From an uncultured Myxococcaceae bacterium (GTDB lineage Bacteria > Myxococcota_A > Polyangia > Polyangiales > Ga0077539): a stretch of DNA of 41,945 nucleotides. The stretch's first letter is position 1; each line of letters starts with the position of its first letter. The position numbers and the translations under genes were made by a program. Where the stretch lies: positions 1 to 41,945 of the forward strand of contig CAMFHP010000070.1 of the NCBI GenBank assembly GCA_945952225.1, in the 5' to 3' direction. The notes below the pieces were generated by a model. It saw only the letters and a list, made by a program, of their open reading frames with translations. It made no database searches and was not told the DNA's origin. Shown in pieces: positions 8,325 through 14,270 of the stretch.

Positions 8325-8631
8325 AGCCGTCACGCAGCGCCACCACTCCACGGCATGACCCCCCGCGGAGACTCAGGGCGCCTGCACCAAAAACGACTTG
8401 AAACAAGGCGTGTCGTGATGAATCGACCGCTACTGTCGGAGACCGGGCGTTCGCGACGAAACTCCGGCAATCCGCAACTTTCCGGGTGGAACCGCGCCGA
8501 TCTTAGCGGAGATCCGAAGGCAACCGCTGGCACCGTCGGCTATGCAGCAAACCTCTATTCTGCCGTTGAATTTGGTGCAGGCGCCCTGCGCGGAGACTTG
8601 ATCCGCTGTTCCGCCAGCGGTACACGGCGCC
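8325..8631. other. gene-free spacer before the Rpn-like gene
   Basis: No coding frame with support is seen. GC content rises across this stretch from the island level to the genome level, so the right edge of the acquired segment probably lies here. A short frame from ATG 8541 stops at 8600 and is not called. Confidence 0.45.
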
Positions 8632-9585
8632 ATGCACGCCGTCTTCGCCGACCCGAAGACCGCCTTCGTCTTCAAGCGGATCTTCGGCGTCGAAGCCCGC
8701 AAGTCGCTGCTGATCGCTCTCCTCAACCACCTGCTGGAGTTCGAAGACGATCGGCGCATCGTCGACGTGCAGCACCTCACGGGCGAGCAGCACGTCGACG
8801 TGGCGGAGCTCAAGCTCTCGATCGTCGACGTGAAGTGCACCGACGCCACGGGGCGACGCTTCGTGGTCGAGATGCAGGTGCTCAACGTCGAGGGCTTCGA
8901 GAAGCGCGTCGTCTACAACACGAGCAAGGCGTACGTGATGCAGCTTCGCAACGCGGAGGAGTCTCCGACCCTCTGCGATGTCTTCGGCGTCACGATCTGC
9001 AACTTCAACCCGTGGTCCGAGAAGGACGAGCAGGGCCGCTACAAGGTGCCCATGCTCAGCCGCTGGCGCATGCAGGAGCAGCACAGCGGCGAGCGGGGAC
9101 TGCCGCAGGTGCAGTACGCCTTCCTCGAACTGCCCAAATACAATGCGGGGAGTGCGCCGACGACGCTCGTCGAGACGTGGGCGTATTTCTTTCGCGAGGC
9201 CAGGAACCAGCGCGTGGTGCCGCCGGTGCTTGCCGACACGCCGTTCCGTGAGGCCCTGGAGGTCTCGCGAACCGCAGGCTTCACGCCACAGGAGTGGGAG
9301 GCCTGGGAGCGCGCGAAGATGGCTGAGCAGAATGCGCGCGGCGCGTTGGCCCTCGAACGCCAGGAGGGGCGAGCAGAAGGTCGGGTCGAGGGTCGGGTCG
9401 AGGGGCGGGTCGAGGGCGAGGCGGCGGGCAAGCGTGGGACCCTGCTGCGTCTGCTGATGCGGCGAGGTCTCGACGTGTCCGAGGGAGAGCGCGCGATCAT
9501 TGACGCGTGTGGGGATGTTCCCACGCTCGATCGCTGGTGTGAGAACGTGCTGGATGCGAAGTCGTGTCGCGAGGTTCTCACCTGA
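8632..9585 (+). CDS. Rpn-family recombination-promoting nuclease (PD-(D/E)XK nuclease family transposase)
   Basis: A 317-aa protein of the Rpn / TIGR01784 type. The opening FADPKTAFVFKRIFG and LLIALLNHLL are the family hallmark. The nuclease core is VDVKCTDATGRRFVVEMQV, where D, E and Q form the D-ExQ active site. Family members such as E. coli RpnA are metal-dependent DNA endonucleases that promote RecA-independent recombination and are now linked to phage defence and toxin roles. After about residue 240 comes a charged helix with the repeat RVEG three times in tandem (12-bp DNA repeats near 9384-9420), then a short helical end. GC is genome-like, so it need not belong to the kinase/helicase island, although it stands right beside it. 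Confidence 0.85.
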   Translation: MHAVFADPKTAFVFKRIFGVEARKSLLIALLNHLLEFEDDRRIVDVQHLTGEQHVDVAELKLSIVDVKCTDATGRRFVVEMQVLNVEGFEKRVVYNTSKAYVMQLRNAEESPTLCDVFGVTICNFNPWSEKDEQGRYKVPMLSRWRMQEQHSGERGLPQVQYAFLELPKYNAGSAPTTLVETWAYFFREARNQRVVPPVLADTPFREALEVSRTAGFTPQEWEAWERAKMAEQNARGALALERQEGRAEGRVEGRVEGRVEGEAAGKRGTLLRLLMRRGLDVSEGERAIIDACGDVPTLDRWCENVLDAKSCREVLT

Positions 9586-9658
9586 ACGGCACCTCTCCAC
9601 ACCTCGGGGCGTGCGACCGTCCCGCAACCCTTCACCGCACCCGCTCCACGCACGCACC

Positions 9659-9892
9659 ATGACCCCCACCGACGCTCCGCCTCGGACCGAACGCGCGGCC
9701 GCCTTCGGCCTCCTGGGCCTCGGCGCGCTCATGCTCGCCATGGCGCTCACGCTCGACCCCGTGGGACACGATCCCGACTCCGGCGTGATCCACCTGAGTC
9801 CGGTGCAGGCGCGTCAGGGACTCGGGGCCTTCGGGCTCGCCTTTCTCGCCGCCGGTGCCTGGTCGTTGCGACGTGGCGCGCGGTCGGGCTGA
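9659..9892 (+). CDS. small two-helix membrane protein, unknown function
   Basis: A 77-aa protein starting MTPTDAPPRTERAAAFGLLG. It shows two hydrophobic segments (about 13-31 and 52-68) joined by a polar loop, and ends in Arg-rich residues, which suggests a small inner-membrane hairpin with both ends in the cytoplasm. The ATG at 9659 fits the membrane segments; upstream codons in the same frame overlap the end of the Rpn gene and add only low-complexity residues. Function is not recognised. Confidence 0.5.
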   Translation: MTPTDAPPRTERAAAFGLLGLGALMLAMALTLDPVGHDPDSGVIHLSPVQARQGLGAFGLAFLAAGAWSLRRGARSG

Positions 9893-9940
9893 ACGTCCGG
9901 GCAGATCCTCCGACCTTCGACGAAAAAAGTGATCGCGGGC

Positions 9941-9967
9941 TCAAGTCTGGCCGCGGGCGTCCGATGA
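9941..9967 (+). promoter_or_regulatory. sigma28 (FliA/WhiG)-like promoter
   Basis: TCAAGTCT (9941-9948), 11 bases, TCCGATGA (9960-9967). Against the sigma28 consensus TAAAGTTT-N11-GCCGATAA this matches 6 of 8 in each box with the exact spacing. An A-tract (AAAAAA, 9923-9928) lies just upstream. It precedes the gene at 10025 by 57 bp. Confidence 0.35.
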
Positions 9968-10024
9968 GTGTCTGTGGGAGGCGCCCGCAGGGGGCGTCGG
10001 TTTCCCAGCACTGGAGGAGGGACC

Positions 10025-10561
10025 ATGTCGATGCCGGCAAAGAAGGCGCTTCGTACTCCCACGACGGAGACGGAGACGCCGCGCAGGGGACGGAGCGAGA
10101 ACGTGCTGCACGAGGCCGTGATCTCACCGGAGGACTACACGTTCCTCGTGAGCCTTCCCGAGCAGCGGACGGGCGATCGGCGCCGTGCGGACATGGCGCT
10201 GCTCCTCGCCGACGAGGACACGCGACAGGCGCTCGTGCACTACGCCGACTTCTTCGCCTTCGCGGGCGTCGATGTCACCCCGGCCGTCGAGGCCATTCCG
10301 AAGCTCGTGGCGCTCCAGCGTCTCGCGCGTCGCCTCGAGCTCGCGCAGGAGCTCGTGCGTCGTCACATCAACGCCGAAGGAGAGGGCGCCGCCGCCGTCG
10401 CCTCCGACGTGCATCGTCTCCTCGCGGGAACGCCCGATGGCAGCAGCGTGCGGACCGCCTTCGCCACCTTCGATGACCGCTGGCGCGAGACCTTCCGCGG
10501 CGGTGGACGTCCCGGCAACACCGAAGAAGCACCGGTCGATCCGAGCGGTCCGACGAAGTAG
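10025..10561 (+). CDS. conserved-looking hypothetical protein
   Basis: A 178-aa soluble protein without signal peptide or membrane helix. The ATG at 10025 has a strong GGAGGAGGG ribosome site. A basic, disordered start (KKALRTPTTETETPRRGRSE) precedes a helical body (FLVSLPEQRTGDRRRADMAL, then LVALQRLARRLELAQELVRR) and a Pro/Gly-rich end. No catalytic motif is recognised. It stands alone, with a possible sigma28-type promoter upstream and a long repeat-rich gap downstream. Confidence 0.75.
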   Translation: MSMPAKKALRTPTTETETPRRGRSENVLHEAVISPEDYTFLVSLPEQRTGDRRRADMALLLADEDTRQALVHYADFFAFAGVDVTPAVEAIPKLVALQRLARRLELAQELVRRHINAEGEGAAAVASDVHRLLAGTPDGSSVRTAFATFDDRWRETFRGGGRPGNTEEAPVDPSGPTK

Positions 10562-10841
10562 TCCGCAGCGCGCGTCCACGGACGCTCCATTCCCCCGCCG
10601 GGCCGCCGTCGCGCGGCCTGTCGCGTCTGTTCCTCTCCCCAGGTGTGCGGTGTCTTCCGAGGGCTCCGCCGCGTCGTGCGCGGTGGCCGATGCGCCGTGA
10701 TCGCGTGCGCGCCACGACGGCCACGGTCCGGCGTCGCGTGCGCGTTCGCGGGCCGCGGTGACGACACGTGCGGCACCCGTCGGGGGGCGTGGCGGCGCGG
10801 GACGGGTGTGTTTCGAGCGTGCTCACGTTCCGGGTTCTGGC
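10562..10841. other. gene-free stretch leading into the repeat island
   Basis: No supported gene. It contains GGGTGTGTTTC at 10804-10814, the reverse complement of the GAAACACACCC word repeated on the other strand at 11114, 11256 and 11296. Confidence 0.45.
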
Positions 10842-10985
10842 GGTGGTGAGCTCGTGCGAATGGGCCCGCGCGCGGCCGGTGGTGAGCTCGTGCGAATGGG
10901 CATGCGTGCGGCTGGTGGTGAGATCGTGCGAACGCGCTCGCGTGCGGCTGGTGGTGAGATCGTGCGAATGGGACCGCGCGCGGCC
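10842..10985. repeat. four tandem 36-bp repeats
   Basis: Units beginning GGTGGTGAG start at 10842, 10878, 10914 and 10950, exactly 36 bp apart, with the core GGTGGTGAGCTCGTGCGAAT and a GCGCGGCC-type end. A fifth unit would begin at 10986 but turns into the left arm of the 52-bp inverted repeat. There are no spacers, so this is not CRISPR. Confidence 0.85.
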
Positions 10986-11206
10986 GGTGAATGAATTCAC
11001 CGGCAGGTAGGCGAAAGTCCCTTGCGGGACTCGCGCTTCGTTCACCAACCCGCACGCAGGCCCATCCGCGGAATTGCTCCTCCGGCTCCGCACGCAGGGC
11101 GAGAGCACGATCGGAAACACACCCGAGCGACGCGCCGCGAGGGCGACGCAGGATCGCGAGTCCCGTCAGGGACTTTCCCCTTGCTGCCGGTGAATTCATT
11201 CACCGG
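10984..11206. repeat. 52-bp inverted repeat around a 119-bp centre
   Basis: Left arm 10984-11035 and right arm 11155-11206 are reverse complements at 47 of 52 positions. Each arm contains its own palindrome CCGGTGAA-TGAA-TTCACCGG and a second small hairpin of the AGTCCC-N4-GGGACT kind. Nested palindromes of this form resemble REP/BIME-type elements or the ends of a small non-autonomous mobile element. The centre has no coding frame of note. Confidence 0.85.
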
Positions 11207-11228
11207 GAGCACGATCGCTTCCGCTGCT

Positions 11229-11308
11229 CCGCACGCGGGCCCATGAGCAGGATCAGAAACACACCCGGCCGCACGCGAGCCCATGCGCAGGATCGGAAAC
11301 ACACCCGG
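11229..11308. repeat. two tandem 40-bp repeats
   Basis: Copies at 11229-11268 and 11269-11308 differ at about 3 positions; both contain CCGCACGCG and end in GAAACACACCCGG. A diverged third copy ends near 11125, inside the centre of the 52-bp inverted repeat. Confidence 0.75.
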
Positions 11309-11319
11309 CGGGACGTGTG

Positions 11320-11445
11320 GCGTCGGGCGGTCGACGTGAGGCCTCGGGCGGCCGTCGTGGGGCCTCGGGCAGTCGACGTGAGGCGTCGGGTGGCCGACGT
11401 GGGGCCTCGGGCGGTCGACGTGGGGCGTCGGGCGGCCGATGTGCG
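11320..11445. repeat. six tandem 21-bp repeats
   Basis: Units starting GCGTCGGGC or GCCTCGGGC begin at 11320, 11341, 11362, 11383, 11404 and 11425, each 21 bp long, with a GTCGACGTG or GCCGACGTG centre. The two versions of the unit tend to alternate, again suggesting a 42-bp higher order. Confidence 0.85.
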
Positions 11446-11497
11446 ACCCGACGGCGGGAAGCGTCGGGCGTCTCGCGGTGGTTGATGCGTGGCACCC

Positions 11498-11516
11498 CGC
11501 GGAGGTAGCCTCCGCG
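11498..11516. other. perfect short hairpin at the right edge of the repeat island
   Basis: CGCGGAGG-TAG-CCTCCGCG: an 8-bp stem with a 3-nt loop. It could be a terminator-like structure or part of the leader of the SPFH gene 146 bp downstream; no T-tract follows. Confidence 0.4.
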
Positions 11517-11661
11517 CCGCGTGCGAGGAATCGCGCGAGGGAATGAAACCGCAGGCGGGTCGTGACGTACGATCGCGCCGAGAAAAACAAGGGGCCGCCG
11601 CTGCGAAGCTCTGCAGCGCGACGGATCCCCCCGACGGCTCTCTCAGAGCGGAGGCACCGGA

Positions 11662-12960
11662 ATGGGAATCATCGACTCGGTCGGCAACTTCATCAGCGGC
11701 GACACCTTCAAGAATGGCGTGCGCGAGATGATGATCGCGCGCCCCCAGGACAACAACGACCTGATCTGGAAGCACCCCGACCAGACGATCCCGATGTTCG
11801 CGCAGTGCACCGTGCGGGCAGACGAGTGGGCCGTGTTCTCGAAGGAAGGACGCCCCGTCGGCACGCTCGACGCCGGCCGCTGCACGCTGTCGACGGCGAA
11901 CATCCCGTTCCTCTCGAACTTCGTGGATCAGTACACGGGCGGCAACTTCCTCATGACGGAGCTCTTCTTCGTCAAGCGGACGCCGTACCCCAAGAAGTTC
12001 GGCGGCTCCCTCGGCAACATGATCGACCCGATGACGGGCATCCGCCTTCGTGCGCGCTGCCACGGCGAGATCCTGCTCCGCGTCGAGAACCCCGAGACGC
12101 TGATCTACCAGTACTTCGGCATGCGGAAGTTCCAGGAGCACGCCGACATCTTCGACTGGTTCATCAACGCGTTCTTCAACACGGTGAAGAGCACGATCGG
12201 CAAGATGGCGCGCGAGCAGCGCACCTCGGTGCTCGACATCATGCACCTGCAGGATGAGCTCGCCGCGGCGTGCATCGCCAACGCGACGGAGCTCGCCCAG
12301 GCGGGCATTCGCGTCGCGAAGGTCACCAAGCTCGAAGTCGACGTGCCCGAAGAGGACGTCAAGCGCTTCGACGAGATGCGCCAGAAGGTCGCCGAGCAGA
12401 TGGTGGGCCTCCAGGTCGACGAGATCGGCATCCAGCGTGCGGCGCTCCAGGCGCAGGCCGCCGCGGCGGCTGCCCAGGTGGGCGTGCAGACGGCGCAGTA
12501 CAACGCCCAGGCCGCTCAGTTCGGCATCAACCAGCAGGTCGCCAAGGATCAGGCGTACGTGCAGATGGCGGGCGGAGACATCTCGAAGCTCGGGCAGTTC
12601 GAAGCGATGCGCGGCGCGGGTGCGGGCATGGCGCACGGCGGTGGCAACACGGGCATGGCGGGTCTCGCCGCGCAGGTCGCCGTGGGCGCGGCCGTCGGCG
12701 GCGGACTCGCGGGGCAGGTGCTCCCGGGCCGTCCCGGTGTGGCCCCGGCGGTCGGTGCGGGCGTGGTGGTTCCCGCGGGGGGCGCGGCCCTCGTGGCGTG
12801 TCCCGCGTGCAACGCGCAGGTGCCCCCCGGACGCTTCTGCGCCGAGTGCGGCGGAACGCTCGCGGCGCCCGCCAAGAAGAGCTGCACCAACTGCGGCGTC
12901 GAGCTCGCGGCGAGCGCGAAGTTCTGCGCCGAGTGCGGCACGCCCTCGCAGCCGCGCTGA
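11662..12960 (+). CDS. SPFH-domain protein of the YdjI/virion-core-like family with double zinc ribbon
   Basis: A 432-aa protein. Residues 1-210 match the SPFH/COG4260 type (MGIIDSVGNFISGD, DLIWKHPDQTIPMFAQ, and a long band-7-like fold). A helical, Ala/Gln-rich coiled region (about 210-310) and a Gly/Val-rich flexible region follow. The end holds two zinc ribbons with C380/C383/C393/C396 and C408/C411/C422/C425. Such proteins form membrane-associated scaffolds in bacteria; B. subtilis YdjI has been tied to membrane stress recruitment. No signal peptide is present. The start has a GGAGG site 7 bases upstream. It appears to be a single-gene unit behind the repeat island. Confidence 0.9.
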   Translation: MGIIDSVGNFISGDTFKNGVREMMIARPQDNNDLIWKHPDQTIPMFAQCTVRADEWAVFSKEGRPVGTLDAGRCTLSTANIPFLSNFVDQYTGGNFLMTELFFVKRTPYPKKFGGSLGNMIDPMTGIRLRARCHGEILLRVENPETLIYQYFGMRKFQEHADIFDWFINAFFNTVKSTIGKMAREQRTSVLDIMHLQDELAAACIANATELAQAGIRVAKVTKLEVDVPEEDVKRFDEMRQKVAEQMVGLQVDEIGIQRAALQAQAAAAAAQVGVQTAQYNAQAAQFGINQQVAKDQAYVQMAGGDISKLGQFEAMRGAGAGMAHGGGNTGMAGLAAQVAVGAAVGGGLAGQVLPGRPGVAPAVGAGVVVPAGGAALVACPACNAQVPPGRFCAECGGTLAAPAKKSCTNCGVELAASAKFCAECGTPSQPR

Positions 12961-12997
12961 ACGGTCTCTCCCGCTCTCCGTCCCCTCCCTCACGACA

Positions 12998-13031
12998 CTC
13001 CGCGGGCGCGTGATCGCCACCGTCCGCGGAG
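12998..13031. terminator. GC-rich hairpin after the SPFH gene
   Basis: CTCCGCGG (12998-13005) pairs with CCGCGGAG (13024-13031). It sits 38 bp after the stop and 38 bp before the next start. No T-run follows, so termination is only possible. Confidence 0.3.
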
Positions 13032-13068
13032 GATCGTGCTCCCTGCGAAAGCCAGTGCTCCGTCTCGC

Positions 13069-14109
13069 ATGAAGCGACGCACCCGACTGCGGTACCTGAT
13101 CGCACTGTCGCGGCGCTTTCGCGTGACGATGGCGCTCGCGGTGGCGTTCTTCGGCGCGCTGCCCTTCGTGTACACCTCGCTCTACCGCGGACCGGGCGGG
13201 GCGCGGATCACGTACGGCGAGGCGCTCCACCACGTGTACTTCCTGATGTTCGGGCAGCCGTCGTTGCCGTACGTGGGCAACGCGCTGCTCGAGGTGATGA
13301 ACTTCGCGATTCCGCCCCTCGGCGTGGCCGTGCTGGCCGACGGCGTGGTGCGCTTCGCGTACCTCTTCTTCGCGCGTCGCCACAACGACCGGGAGTGGTT
13401 CGAATTGATCAGCGAGTCGATGTCGGGGCACGTGATCGTGTGCGGCGCGGGGCGCATCGGGTACCGCGTGGCGCAGCAGCTCCGCGACCTTGGCCACGAG
13501 CTCGTCGTGATCGAGAAGCGCGCGGATGCGCCCTTCGTGAACATCCTCCGCGACGCCGAGGTGGCCGTGCTCATCGACGACGTGAAGAACCCGCAGACGC
13601 TTCTGCGCGCGAACGTGCGTCGGGCCGCGGCGATCGTGTGTGCCACCGACGACGACCTCGCGAACCTCAACTCCGCCCTCGATGCGCGCAAAGAGAATCC
13701 GTCGATCCGCGTGGTGATGCGCCTCTTCGACGACGACCTCGGCGCGCGCGTGCGCGACTCGTTCAAATGTGAGGTGCTCTCGACGTCGGCGGTGGCCGCG
13801 CCTGCGCTCGCGTTGAGCGCGCTCGACCCGCGCATCGTCCACTCGTTTCAGGTCTCCGGCGCGCTCATGGTGGTGGCGCGCTTCGTGGCCTCGAAGGAAC
13901 TCCCGGGCAAGACCGTGGGCGAGCTCACGGAGCGCCACGGCGCGCTCGTGCTCTCGTGCGTGCGAAAGGGATGCACCGAGATGCACCCGCGCATGGGCGA
14001 GCGCATCGAGGTCGGTGACGTGCTGATGCTCCAGTCGACGTGGAAGGCCTACCGCGAGCTCCGCGCGCTCACGGGCGAGACCCGCGCGCCGAGCGTGCCC
14101 GACGTCTGA
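13069..14109 (+). CDS. TrkA-N/RCK-domain membrane protein, K+ channel-like
   Basis: A 346-aa protein. It has two hydrophobic helices (about 17-37 and 73-100) with a loop between them, then an RCK domain beginning HVIVCGAGRIGYRVAQQL with the nucleotide-binding GxGxxG at 126-131 and acidic E149, and a TrkA-C-like end (ELPGKTVGELTERHGALVLS...VGDVLMLQS). This is the layout of a two-helix potassium channel gated by an RCK ring. However, the pore loop reads YFLMFGQPSLPYVGN and has no TVGYG selectivity filter, so conduction of K+ is doubtful. The ATG at 13069 is preferred over 13036 because it places basic residues directly before helix 1. Confidence 0.88.
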   Translation: MKRRTRLRYLIALSRRFRVTMALAVAFFGALPFVYTSLYRGPGGARITYGEALHHVYFLMFGQPSLPYVGNALLEVMNFAIPPLGVAVLADGVVRFAYLFFARRHNDREWFELISESMSGHVIVCGAGRIGYRVAQQLRDLGHELVVIEKRADAPFVNILRDAEVAVLIDDVKNPQTLLRANVRRAAAIVCATDDDLANLNSALDARKENPSIRVVMRLFDDDLGARVRDSFKCEVLSTSAVAAPALALSALDPRIVHSFQVSGALMVVARFVASKELPGKTVGELTERHGALVLSCVRKGCTEMHPRMGERIEVGDVLMLQSTWKAYRELRALTGETRAPSVPDV

Positions 14110-14270
14110 GTGCGCGCGCTGAGGGATGCACGTTGTGTGGGCGAGGGCGCGTTCGTGCGCGCTGCGCAACGGCGGTGCACCGCGGGAATTCCGCTGAGAA
14201 CGTGACGCTTGACCGTGGCGCCCGCGGCGTCGTCACCATCGCGAAGGTACCGCCCGATGGAGACCTCCCG

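Noticed and set aside
3949-8329. A complete integron
   Set aside because: No tyrosine integrase of the IntI type and no attI are seen; only attC-like structures are, so the idea is kept as a finding and not called as an integron.
8632-9585. Insertion sequence based on the transposase label of this family
   Set aside because: No terminal inverted repeats or target duplications are visible; Rpn proteins are nucleases and not IS transposases.
10842-10985. CRISPR-like array of 36-bp repeats
   Set aside because: Repeats are contiguous without spacers, and no cas gene is near.
11200-14169. Very long minus-strand open frame (989 codons) over the SPFH and TrkA genes
   Set aside because: Its product is rich in His, Arg and Ala from reversed GC-rich codons, and both genes on the plus strand are well supported.
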